Origin: Synechococcaceae cyanobacterium
Lineage (GTDB): Bacteria; Cyanobacteriota; Cyanobacteriia; PCC-6307; Cyanobiaceae
Direction of reading: 5' to 3'
Assembly: GCA_947460085.1 (NCBI GenBank)
Contig: CANHGA010000084.1
Span: forward strand, 1-8,270
DNA: 8,270 nucleotides
The notes beneath the pieces were generated by a model. That model worked only from the letters and a program-made list of their open reading frames with translations. It ran no database searches and was not told where the DNA came from. Shown here piece after piece: positions 1-6,225 of the stretch (its first letter is position 1; each line of letters starts with the position of its first letter). The translations under genes and the position numbers were made by a program.

Positions 1-1472
1 AGACCCGCTTCGTGTTGAAGAAGGCTCTTGAAAAGGGGTTGCGCCCGATTGTGTTTGTCAACAAAATTGACCGGGCCCGGGTTGATCCTGAAGTCGCTGT
101 CGACAAGGTTCTCGATCTCTTCATCGAGCTGGGTGCCGACGACGACCAGTGCGATTTCACCTACCTCTTTGGTAGCGGCATGGGTGGCTACGCCAAGCCA
201 GACATGAAGACCGAAAGCGAAAACATGAAGCCTCTCTTTGAGGCCATTCTTCGTCACGTTCCACCCCCCGTTGGCGATCCTGAAAAGCCCCTCCAGCTTC
301 AGGTCACCACCCTGGACTACAGCGATTTTCTGGGTCGCATCATGATTGGCCGTATCCACAACGGCACGATTCGTTCCGGCCAGCAAGCGGCCCTCATTCG
401 TGATGACGGCAGCATTAAGCGCGGCCGGATTAGTAAGTTGCTGGGTTTCCAAGGCCTCCAGCGAATCGAGATTGAGGAGGCCCGGGCCGGTGATCTTGTG
501 GCAGTTTCCGGTTTTGATGAGGTCAACATCGGTGAAACCATTGCCTGTCCTGACAACCCTGAGGCCCTGCCCCTGATCAAGGTTGATGAACCAACCCTGC
601 AAATGACCTTCGTGGTCAATGACTCCCCCTTTGCAGGCAAAGAAGGCAAGTTCGTGACCAGCCGTCAACTGCGGGATCGTCTCCAGCGGGAACTGCTGAC
701 CAACGTGGCCCTCAGGGTTGAGGACACCGATTCCCCCGATCGCTTTGCCGTCAGTGGCCGCGGAGAACTGCACCTTGGCATTCTGATTGAAACCATGCGG
801 CGGGAGGGCTACGAGTTTCAGGTCAGCCAACCCCAGGTGATCTTCCGCACCATTGATGGCAGCCTGTATGAGCCCTACGAAACCCTGGTGATGGACGTCC
901 CAGAGCCTGCCGTGGGTTCTTGTATTGAGCGCCTCGGCGTCCGCAAGGGCGAGATGCAAAACATGGAGAACACCAACGACGGGCGGACCCAGTTGGAGTT
1001 TGTGGTTCCATCCAGGGGGCTGATTGGCTTTAGGGGTGATTTCATTCGCGCCACCCGGGGCGAAGGAATCATGAGCCACTCCTTCCTCGACTATCGCCGC
1101 ATGCAGGGTGATATGGATGCGCGACGCAACGGTGTCTTGGTTTCTTTCGAAGAGGGAACGGCCACCTTCTATGCCCTCAAGGGTGCGGAAGACCGCGGTC
1201 AGTTCTTTATTACCCCTGGTACCAAGGTGTATAAAGGAATGATTGTGGGTGAGCACAATCGTCCACCTGATCTGGAGCTGAACGTCTGTAAGGCCAAGCA
1301 AGTCACCAACATCCGTTCCGCAGGTGCTGAGGTCCTCGATACCCTCCAGGCGCCGATCCAGATGAATCTCGAGCGTGCCTTGGAATACATCGGTCCCGAT
1401 GAAATGCTTGAGGTCACCCCTGAGTCCATCCGTCTTCGCAAACTTCCCGCCAAGAAAACTGCCAAGCGTTGA
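1..1472 (+). CDS. typA: TypA/BipA ribosome-associated translational GTPase (5' partial)
   Basis: TypA/BipA is an EF-G-like GTPase that binds the 70S ribosome and supports ribosome assembly and stress or low-temperature growth. The frame is open from base 3 (T-R-F-V...), so the GTG at 12 is an internal valine, not a start. About 489 residues are visible. The family is usually about 600 long, so roughly 110 N-terminal residues, with the P-loop and switch regions, lie outside the window. Visible landmarks are the G4 motif (FVNKID) near the beginning, a G5-like segment (FGSGMGGYAK), the EF-Tu-like domain II (TLDYSDFLGRIMIGRI), an EF-G III-like domain with SGRGELHLGILIETMRREGYE, an EF-G V-like domain (PSRGLIGFRGDF), and the BipA-specific C-terminal domain (NVCKAKQVTNIRSAG). 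The C-terminus is lysine-rich. The stop TGA is at 1470-1472, and the DUF309 gene starts 32 nt later. Identification is secure. Confidence 0.97.
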   Translation, partial: TRFVLKKALEKGLRPIVFVNKIDRARVDPEVAVDKVLDLFIELGADDDQCDFTYLFGSGMGGYAKPDMKTESENMKPLFEAILRHVPPPVGDPEKPLQLQVTTLDYSDFLGRIMIGRIHNGTIRSGQQAALIRDDGSIKRGRISKLLGFQGLQRIEIEEARAGDLVAVSGFDEVNIGETIACPDNPEALPLIKVDEPTLQMTFVVNDSPFAGKEGKFVTSRQLRDRLQRELLTNVALRVEDTDSPDRFAVSGRGELHLGILIETMRREGYEFQVSQPQVIFRTIDGSLYEPYETLVMDVPEPAVGSCIERLGVRKGEMQNMENTNDGRTQLEFVVPSRGLIGFRGDFIRATRGEGIMSHSFLDYRRMQGDMDARRNGVLVSFEEGTATFYALKGAEDRGQFFITPGTKVYKGMIVGEHNRPPDLELNVCKAKQVTNIRSAGAEVLDTLQAPIQMNLERALEYIGPDEMLEVTPESIRLRKLPAKKTAKR

Positions 1473-1489
1473 GTCTTCACGGCAATCCT

Positions 1490-1495
1490 GAGGAA
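1490..1495 (+). promoter_or_regulatory. Shine-Dalgarno that fixes the DUF309 start
   Basis: GAGGAA lies 9 nt before the ATG at 1505. It supports that start over an in-frame TTG at 1469 that would overlap the typA end. An out-of-frame ATG at 1498 lies only 2 nt from this motif and opens a four-codon reading frame ending at TGA 1510-1512, so it is too close to be favoured. Confidence 0.6.
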
Positions 1496-1504
1496 CAATG
1501 CCTG

Positions 1505-1888
1505 ATGGCTGACCCCCGTTTGGGGGTGGCTATCGGGCTTTTTAATGCAGCTGATTGGTATGCCTGTCACGACCTTCTGGAGGAGCTTTGGCATGAAACG
1601 GCGGGGCCGATGCGGCCTGTTTTACAGGGAATCCTGCAAATCGCCGTGGCTGAACTCCACCTCGAAAAAGCGAACCTAAGGGGCGCAACAATTTTGATGG
1701 GGGAAGGGTTGGGGCGGTTGCGCTCCAGTGGATCTTTGGCCCTTGGGCTTGATCTGGATGGGCTACGGGCCGTTTCTTTGGAGCGCCTGAAAACCCTTCA
1801 GTCAGGTGGTTGCCTCGACCACGTGCCATTCCCCAAACTGATTGATGGGCAAGTTGTGAGCAATGAGCAATTCGGGGGTGCTCTGTAG
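1505..1888 (+). CDS. DUF309 family protein
   Basis: This is a 127-residue soluble protein of the DUF309 family, whose biochemical role I do not know. Family landmarks are visible: FN at 13-14, the CHDLLEELW segment at 21-29 (His22, Glu26/Glu27, Trp29), the QGILQIAVAELH segment at 41-52 (Gln41, Gln45, His52), and N-x-x-GA at 57-61. The repeated His/Glu pattern on predicted helices could suggest a metal or small-ligand site, but that is inference. No signal peptide or membrane segment is seen. The ATG at 1505 is preferred because GAGGAA precedes it. The gene sits 32 nt after typA, and its last 26 nt overlap the assigned lptA start, so it is probably co-transcribed with the LPS export genes. A strong short hairpin lies inside its first eight codons. 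Confidence 0.85.
   Translation: MADPRLGVAIGLFNAADWYACHDLLEELWHETAGPMRPVLQGILQIAVAELHLEKANLRGATILMGEGLGRLRSSGSLALGLDLDGLRAVSLERLKTLQSGGCLDHVPFPKLIDGQVVSNEQFGGAL
1512..1527 (+). repeat. C5/G5 hairpin inside the DUF309 start
   Basis: ACCCCCGTTTGGGGGT forms a perfect 6-bp stem (1512-1517 with 1522-1527) and a 4-nt loop. Around one bulged G (1511), pairing can continue with 1508-1510 against 1528-1530, next to the ATG at 1505. A TTTTT run follows at 1539-1543, 11 nt past the short stem, which is too far for a classical intrinsic terminator. The motif is nearly repeated at 2390-2405. Confidence 0.5.
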
Positions 1889-2489
1889 ATTGAGAAGCTT
1901 GAGCCGAGCAACACCCCCATTGGCATTGCAGCTGAATCCGATCCTTGCCAGCGGATTACTGACGCTAGGTTTTCAGCTTTGTGCTTCAGCCGGGCATGCA
2001 GCCGGTGCCCCCCCCTTGGGCTTGCTTGCCCAGGGTCCGATGGCCATACCGCTCCAGGACAACAAGAGTCCCCAGGTTCGCCCTGTCCAGCCCTCCTCCG
2101 GCGCGGTAGAAGCCAAGCCAAGGGTGATCACGCCAACGACGGGCCTTGTCACGATTGAATCCGACCTGCAGCAGGCCGACAACACCACAGGGATTGTCAC
2201 GGCCACGGGCAATGTCCGCATCGTTTACCCCGATCAACGGGTTGTTGCAACGGCCCGTCAGGCCCAGTACTACTCCAAGGAAGGGCGGGTTGTCCTCAGT
2301 GGTGATGTGGATGTGATCCAGGCCGATGGCCATGCCATCAAGGCTGAGCGGGTCGTCTATGACGTCAACCGGGAGCGGATCAGCGCAGAACCCCCTGTTG
2401 GGGGTCAGGTGTTCAGTCGTTACCGCATGGCTAGCCCCACCCCCGGAACCGGTGTCCCCACTCCAGCAGTAGGTGGCAGCAAGCCATGA
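1863..2489 (+). CDS. lptA: LptA/OstA-like periplasmic LPS transport protein
   Basis: LptA forms the periplasmic beta-jellyroll bridge that carries lipopolysaccharide from the inner-membrane LptBFG transporter to LptD in the outer membrane. The 208-residue product has an N-terminal export signal: basic residues at 9-15 (RLRSLSR), a hydrophobic core at about 27-42, and a plausible signal peptidase site near residue 46 (GHA|AG). A Pro/Gln-rich linker follows at about 50-93, then one OstA/LptA_N-type domain at about 95-178 with the typical GIVTATGNVRI (110-120) and VVLSGDVDV (143-151) strands, then a Pro/Gly-rich tail. The ATG at 1863 is the first start after an in-frame stop at 1857-1859 but has no good Shine-Dalgarno. 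TTG at 1890, two bases past the DUF309 stop, would still leave a signal peptide. The end overlaps lptB by ATGA. An LptC-like role is possible, since both proteins share the fold. Confidence 0.85.
   Translation: MSNSGVLCRLRSLSRATPPLALQLNPILASGLLTLGFQLCASAGHAAGAPPLGLLAQGPMAIPLQDNKSPQVRPVQPSSGAVEAKPRVITPTTGLVTIESDLQQADNTTGIVTATGNVRIVYPDQRVVATARQAQYYSKEGRVVLSGDVDVIQADGHAIKAERVVYDVNRERISAEPPVGGQVFSRYRMASPTPGTGVPTPAVGGSKP
1874..1918 (+). repeat. Inverted repeat spanning the DUF309 stop and early lptA
   Basis: GGGGGTG at 1874-1880 is the exact reverse complement of CACCCCC at 1912-1918. The 31-nt loop contains the DUF309 stop (1886-1888) and the alternative lptA start TTG (1890). CTC 1881-1883 can also pair with GAG 1906-1908 if CAA 1909-1911 bulges out. 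It may be a chance product of GC-rich codons. Confidence 0.35.
2390..2405 (+). repeat. Second C5/G5 hairpin, in the lptA 3' part
   Basis: ACCCCCTGTTGGGGGT forms the same 6-bp stem as the copy at 1512-1527 and differs from it at only two loop bases (14 of 16 identical). It is read in a different codon phase here (E-P-P-V-G-G-Q against D-P-R-L-G-V-A), so protein similarity does not explain the match. No T-run follows. Confidence 0.5.
2471..2476 (+). promoter_or_regulatory. Shine-Dalgarno for lptB
   Basis: AGGTGG lies 9 nt before the lptB ATG at 2486, inside the last codons of lptA. Together with the ATGA stop/start overlap it indicates coupled translation of lptA and lptB. Confidence 0.5.
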
Positions 2490-3214
2490 GCCTGAATCTC
2501 CACAAGATTGTTTTAGCTGTTAACGGACGGGTGCTGGTTAACCATGTCTCCCTGGAACTTTCACCTGGGGAAGTGGTTGGTTTGTTGGGTCCCAATGGGG
2601 CTGGTAAGACCACCACGTTTGGCCTGGTTACGGGTTTGATTCGGGCTGATGCCGGCGAGATCCTGATGGATGGTCTCGATATACGTGATCTACCCATGCC
2701 CCAGCGGGCCCGCTTGGGCATTGGCTATTTGCCCCAGGAGCCGAGTGTTTTCCGCCAACTCACCGTTCGCGACAACCTGCGTCTGGCCCTTCAAGAAAGT
2801 GCCACCCCCAAGGCCATCCGTCGTGACAGGCTCGAAGCCTTAATAACCGATTTTCATCTCACGGCATTTCAGGATCGCAAGGGCTTCCAGCTTTCGGGTG
2901 GTGAGCGCCGCCGTTGTGAAGTGGCGAGGGCCTTGGCGGTCGGTGAATCCGGCCCCCGCTATTTGCTCTTGGATGAACCATTCGCCGGGGTTGATCCGAT
3001 TGCCGTTGCCGACCTCCAGCAGTTGATTGATCAGTTGCGAAACCGTGGCATGGGCCTACTGATCACCGATCACAACGTTCGTGAAACCCTCGCTATCACC
3101 GATCGGGCCTATATCCTCTCCGATGGTTCCATCCTGGCCTCTGGAACCTCCGAGCAGGTGGGCTCCGATCCCCTGGTGCGGCGCCACTACCTGGGCGAGG
3201 ATTTCAGGCTATGA
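2486..3214 (+). CDS. lptB: LptB, ATPase of the LPS export ABC transporter
   Basis: LptB is the cytoplasmic nucleotide-binding subunit that, as a dimer, powers extraction of LPS from the inner membrane by the LptF/G-type permease. All ABC motifs are intact in the 242-residue product: Walker A GPNGAGKT at 35-42, a Q-loop in GYLPQEPSVFRQLTV (Gln84), signature LSGGE at 136-140, Walker B YLLLDE at 159-164 (Asp163, catalytic Glu164), D-loop region at about 168-171, and H-loop His196 in ITDHNVRETL. The LPQE...FR segment and the C-terminal YLGEDFRL are hallmarks of LptB as opposed to other ABC ATPases. Length is normal. The start overlaps the lptA stop by ATGA, and the stop overlaps the permease start in the same way, so the three genes form a translationally coupled module. 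Confidence 0.97.
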   Translation: MSLNLHKIVLAVNGRVLVNHVSLELSPGEVVGLLGPNGAGKTTTFGLVTGLIRADAGEILMDGLDIRDLPMPQRARLGIGYLPQEPSVFRQLTVRDNLRLALQESATPKAIRRDRLEALITDFHLTAFQDRKGFQLSGGERRRCEVARALAVGESGPRYLLLDEPFAGVDPIAVADLQQLIDQLRNRGMGLLITDHNVRETLAITDRAYILSDGSILASGTSEQVGSDPLVRRHYLGEDFRL

Positions 3215-4386
3215 ATCTGCTACTCCGTTTCAACCAGCCCATCATCAAGGCCTGGCGCCGTATCCCCCTGATCGACCGCTGGCTTTTCGGGGAGCTGCTG
3301 GGTCCCCTGTTGTTCGGCATTGGCGCCTTCACGGCCGTGTCGTTGTCTGTTGGGGCCATTTTTGATTTGGTCCGCAAGGTGGCCGAGTCGGGACTGTCGC
3401 TGAATGTGGCGGCCCATGTGCTGTTGCTCCAGATGCCCTCTTTCCTGGTGTTGTCCTTCCCCATGGCCACCTTGATGTCGACCTTGCTCACCTACAGCAA
3501 GTTGTCGAGCAATAGTGAGCTCACGGCCCTAAGAAGTGTCGGTGTTGCAACTTGGCGCATGGTCGTTCCAGCTCTGGTTGTGGCCATTGCCATGACGGCC
3601 ATTACCTTTACCTTTAACGAAGTTGTAGTACCTGGAACCCTACGAGAATCCAAGGTTGTTCTGAACCGCGCCCTGGGCCGAGCAATCGCTGGAGAGCAAA
3701 AAGAAAACGTCTTGTTTTCAAAGTATGGAACGGTAACCAATCCTGATGGCTCACAGCAAAACGGATTGACCCATTTCTTCTATGCCCAGAGTTTTAATAA
3801 AGGTGTGATGCATCAAGTCACGCTGTTGGATCTCTCACGGGGGACCCAGCGGGTCTTGCTGACGGCTAACCAGGCGAACTGGAGTGAAAAGGATGCCCAA
3901 TGGTTGTTTCGTGATGGCCACATCTTTTCCGTCCAGCCCGATGCCAAGGGGTCGACCACGTCTGCTGACTTTGATCGCTATCTCTACCCGATTGGTAGTC
4001 AGCCCCTCCAGATGGCCAGAATTCCTGGCTTCGAAACCATGTCCATCGGCCAATCCCGCACAGCCGTGAAGTTGCTGAAGGAAGCAGGTGATACGAAACA
4101 AGCCCGCAAGCTCACTGTTCGCATTCAGGAACGTTTTTCCTTCCCTGCGGTCTGTCTTGTCTTTGGTTTGATCGGAAGCAGTTTGGGGGTCCAACCCCAT
4201 TCGCGCCACAGCCGTGGCCAGGGATTTGGTTTGAGTGTGGTTTTGATTTTTGGCTATTACCTGATGGCCTTTATGTCCAGTTCCCTTGGGGTTAAAGGGA
4301 TCTTGTGGCCTTTTGTCTCCGCCTGGGTGCCCGTCCTGATCGGGCTCGGCGGCGGTGTGTATCTGTTGCGCCAGTCCAGCCGCTAA
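3211..4386 (+). CDS. LptF/LptG family (YjgP/YjgQ) LPS export permease
   Basis: This 391-residue inner-membrane protein should work with the adjacent LptB to move LPS from the membrane towards LptA. The layout is that of the YjgP/YjgQ family: a short cytoplasmic N-terminus, TM1 at about 29-51, TM2 at about 66-92, TM3 at about 115-136, a large periplasmic beta-jellyroll region at about 140-305, then TM4 at about 311-328, TM5 at about 336-357 and TM6 at about 365-387. The family-typical early segment (LFGELLGPLLFGIGAF) and the Ser/Glu-rich TALRSVGV loop after TM2 are present. ATG at 3211 overlaps the lptB stop, with GAGG at 3197-3200 as a possible ribosome site. I cannot decide between LptF and LptG, so no symbol is given. 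Only one permease is encoded here, whereas enterobacteria use an LptF-LptG pair. The periplasmic part looks somewhat richer in A/T than its neighbours. Confidence 0.93.
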   Translation: MNLLLRFNQPIIKAWRRIPLIDRWLFGELLGPLLFGIGAFTAVSLSVGAIFDLVRKVAESGLSLNVAAHVLLLQMPSFLVLSFPMATLMSTLLTYSKLSSNSELTALRSVGVATWRMVVPALVVAIAMTAITFTFNEVVVPGTLRESKVVLNRALGRAIAGEQKENVLFSKYGTVTNPDGSQQNGLTHFFYAQSFNKGVMHQVTLLDLSRGTQRVLLTANQANWSEKDAQWLFRDGHIFSVQPDAKGSTTSADFDRYLYPIGSQPLQMARIPGFETMSIGQSRTAVKLLKEAGDTKQARKLTVRIQERFSFPAVCLVFGLIGSSLGVQPHSRHSRGQGFGLSVVLIFGYYLMAFMSSSLGVKGILWPFVSAWVPVLIGLGGGVYLLRQSSR

Positions 4387-4393
4387 CGGCTGG
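4376..4393 (+). other. Hairpin centred on the permease stop codon
   Basis: CCAGCCGCTAACGGCTGG is a perfect 7-bp, mostly G/C stem (4376-4382 with 4387-4393). Its 4-nt loop CTAA contains the TAA stop of the permease gene. One more U-G pair (4375 with 4394) is possible. No U-run follows directly; TTTT occurs only at 4419-4422. It may be a weak terminator, an mRNA-end stabiliser or an attenuation element before ccsA. Confidence 0.5.
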
Positions 4394-4425
4394 GGTGCCA
4401 CGCCAAACTGTTCTCTGCTTTTGTC

Positions 4426-5367
4426 ATGCCGGTGCCAGCCCTGCTTAATGATCCAGTTCTGGGCTTGGGCCTCCTCGCATTTGCGCTGCTGTTACTGGTT
4501 CTGCCCCTCTCCTTTTGGTCCCTGAGCGGTGGTCGCAATTCAACGGCGGTGCGCCTACTCGTGGCCACCGCCAATCTGTGCCTGACGGCCCAGCTCGTGC
4601 TGCGCTGGCTTGATTCGGGCCACTTTCCCATCAGCAACCTCTACGAATCCCTTTGCTTCCTGGCTTGGGGCTGCACCCTGACCCAGCTCCTGGTGGAGCG
4701 CAGCTGGCCTTCGCCCCTGGTGCCTGCGGCAGCCACTCCGATGGCCCTGGGTTGCGTGGCCTTTGCCAGCTTTGCCCTGCCAGACACCCTGCAGGAGGCC
4801 TCGCCCCTGGTGCCTGCCCTGCGCTCCAGTTGGTTGGTCATGCACGTCAGCGTGATCATGCTGAGCTACGCCGCCCTGCTGGTCGGTTCCTTGCTTTCGA
4901 TGGCGGTGCTGTTTACCGATCGGGGCAATGTCCTTGAACTCCGCAGCAGCTCCATTGGCAGTGGCGGGTTTCGGCAGGCCCAACTTGCAAGTGTGGGCCC
5001 CGATGGTCCCTCGGCCCAGGTTGAGCTGAGCAGCGTGGCCATGCCCATCGCCGAACAGCTTGATTCCCTGAGCTATCGCACGATCACCGTGGGCTTCCTC
5101 CTGCTTTCGGTGGGCTTGGTCAGCGGTGCGGTTTGGGCCAACGAGGCCTGGGGCAGTTGGTGGAGCTGGGACCCGAAGGAAACGTGGGCCCTGATCTGCT
5201 GGCTTGTCTATGCGGCCTACTTGCACACCCGCTTAATCCGGGGCTGGCAGGGCCGCAAACCCGCTTTTGTCGCCGTGGCGGGCTTGGTTGTGATTGCCGT
5301 TTGTTATATCGGCGTCAATCTTCTTGGTATCGGTCTGCACAGTTATGGCTGGTTCTTCGATAGTTAG
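4426..5367 (+). CDS. ccsA: Cytochrome c biogenesis protein CcsA (System II)
   Basis: CcsA is the multi-spanning haem-handling subunit of the System II machinery. With Ccs1 (ResB-like; not in this window) it delivers haem to apocytochromes such as cytochrome f and c6 on the lumenal or periplasmic face. The 313-residue product is almost wholly hydrophobic, with several membrane segments. It carries the diagnostic tryptophan-rich WWD motif at about 237-254 (WANEAWGSWWSWDPKETW). Candidate haem-ligand histidines are His140 (SWLVMHVS), His267 (YLHTRL) and His305 (GLHSYGWF). A soluble loop at about residues 165-210 separates the membrane bundles. ATG 4426 is the first start after the in-frame permease stop, 39 nt downstream of it. 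No clear Shine-Dalgarno is visible. Some databases call this protein CcsB (the TIGRFAM ccsB model). Chlorophyll and haem supply links it functionally to hemA. Confidence 0.95.
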   Translation: MPVPALLNDPVLGLGLLAFALLLLVLPLSFWSLSGGRNSTAVRLLVATANLCLTAQLVLRWLDSGHFPISNLYESLCFLAWGCTLTQLLVERSWPSPLVPAAATPMALGCVAFASFALPDTLQEASPLVPALRSSWLVMHVSVIMLSYAALLVGSLLSMAVLFTDRGNVLELRSSSIGSGGFRQAQLASVGPDGPSAQVELSSVAMPIAEQLDSLSYRTITVGFLLLSVGLVSGAVWANEAWGSWWSWDPKETWALICWLVYAAYLHTRLIRGWQGRKPAFVAVAGLVVIAVCYIGVNLLGIGLHSYGWFFDS

Positions 5368-5390
5368 CTTCTAGCCCCTGGGCGACCATC

Positions 5391-5429
5391 AAAAAGCCCC
5401 ATGGCCCTAAAAGGGCCGTGGGGAAAAAA
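5391..5429 (-). terminator. Intrinsic terminator at the ccsA/rpe convergent junction
   Basis: An 11-position stem pairs 5397-5407 with 5413-5423 around a 5-nt loop. Read on the minus strand, the 3' arm is followed by C then TTTTT (5395-5391), as expected for a terminator of rpe, whose stop is at 5441-5443. The minus-strand stem has one internal C-A mismatch. The plus-strand stem is fully paired through a G-U wobble at that position but is followed by AAAAAA, so it lacks a U-tail for ccsA. Confidence 0.7.
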
Positions 5430-5440
5430 GGCATTGGCCC

Positions 5441-6112
5441 TCAGCCAGGGCGCTTGCTATTGCGGATTCCGGTGATCGCATCGGCGTAACTCGGCTGGTT
5501 GAACACGCCCGAACCGCTGACGATCGCATTGGCACCGGCCTCGATCACTTCCCAGGCGTTCGCCGCCTTGATGCCGCCGTCCACTTCGATCCAGGGATCC
5601 AGCCCCTTCTCGTCGCACATGCGGCGCAGGGCGCGGATCTTGTCAACCTGGGAGGGGATGAAGCTCTGGCCGCCGAAGCCAGGGTTAACACTCATGATCA
5701 GCACCAGATCGCACAGCTCGAGGCAGTACTCGAGCGTGTCGATGGGGGTGCCTGGATTGAGAACGGCACCGGCCATCTTGCCGAGATCCTTGATTTGGCC
5801 GAGGTTGCGGTGCAGGTGGGGGCAGGCTTCAACCTGCACGCTGATGATGTCGGCGCCCGCCTTGGCGAAGTCGGCCACATACTTTTCGGGCTCCACGATC
5901 ATCAGGTGAACGTCGAGGGGCTTGGATGTGACAGGCCTGAGGGCTTCTACGATCAAGGGACCAATCGTGATGTTCGGGACGAAGCGCCCGTCCATCACGT
6001 CCACATGGATCCAATCTGCGCCCGCCTGGTCGACGGCACGCACGTCTTCACCAAGGCGGGAAAAATCCGCAGAGAGGATCGAAGGGGAGATCACCAAGGG
6101 TTTGGTGCTCAT
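5441..6112 (-). CDS. rpe: Ribulose-phosphate 3-epimerase
   Basis: The enzyme interconverts D-ribulose 5-phosphate and D-xylulose 5-phosphate, in the regeneration phase of the Calvin cycle and in the oxidative pentose phosphate pathway, in the cytoplasm. The 223-residue TIM barrel has normal length and all key residues: PSILSADF at 10-17, the HVDVMDGRFVPN segment at 36-47 with metal ligands His36 and Asp38, His69 in DVHLMI, the flexible-loop motif MSVNPGFGGQSF at 140-151, and Asp178 in VDGGI. Asp38 and Asp178 are the expected acid/base pair. The ATG complements 6110-6112 and is preceded on the minus strand by GAGG (6123-6120) with a 7-nt spacer. It is divergent from glpX, the next Calvin cycle gene, and ends against the convergent terminator. 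Identification is secure. Confidence 0.98.
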   Translation of the reverse strand: MSTKPLVISPSILSADFSRLGEDVRAVDQAGADWIHVDVMDGRFVPNITIGPLIVEALRPVTSKPLDVHLMIVEPEKYVADFAKAGADIISVQVEACPHLHRNLGQIKDLGKMAGAVLNPGTPIDTLEYCLELCDLVLIMSVNPGFGGQSFIPSQVDKIRALRRMCDEKGLDPWIEVDGGIKAANAWEVIEAGANAIVSGSGVFNQPSYADAITGIRNSKRPG

Positions 6113-6143
6113 GCGGAAACCTCAGCTGGGCAGGGAGGATGTG

Positions 6144-6149
6144 ATTGTA
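6144..6149 (-). promoter_or_regulatory. rpe: Candidate rpe -10 element
   Basis: Minus-strand TACAAT matches the TATAAT consensus at five of six positions. It would give a 5' leader of roughly 25 nt that still contains the GAGG ribosome site. Without a clear -35 this is tentative. Confidence 0.3.
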
Positions 6150-6225
6150 AGGAGTAGCCAGCGCTGCCCATTTGAGGCACTGATACAGTTGCGGCCGCTT
6201 CAAAACTGAAAGCCCCTGCAGCGGC

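Noticed and set aside
736..743. Possible HIP1 (GCGATCGC) cyanobacterial repeat
   Set aside because: By eye only one-base variants such as CCGATCGC here and at 6627-6634 were seen; no exact HIP1 octamer was found.
2584..2594. TTGGG-T-CCCAA palindrome in lptB
   Set aside because: It is the codon sequence of the Walker A region; no reason to assume a nucleotide-level role.
3590..4140. A/T-richer segment in the permease gene as a sign of transfer
   Set aside because: It coincides with the fast-evolving periplasmic domain, and the frame and flanking membrane segments are intact.
3835..4401. 188-codon open frame antisense to the permease gene
   Set aside because: No recognisable fold or signal; explained as the complement of the membrane-protein codons.
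4555..5226. 223-codon open frame antisense to ccsA
   Set aside because: The translation is rich in Gly, Gln, His and Ala without domains and mirrors GC-rich codons of ccsA, a typical shadow frame.
5795..6157. 120-codon plus-strand frame opposite rpe, running into the glpX spacer
   Set aside because: It mirrors the rpe barrel coding sequence; no start signal or homology.
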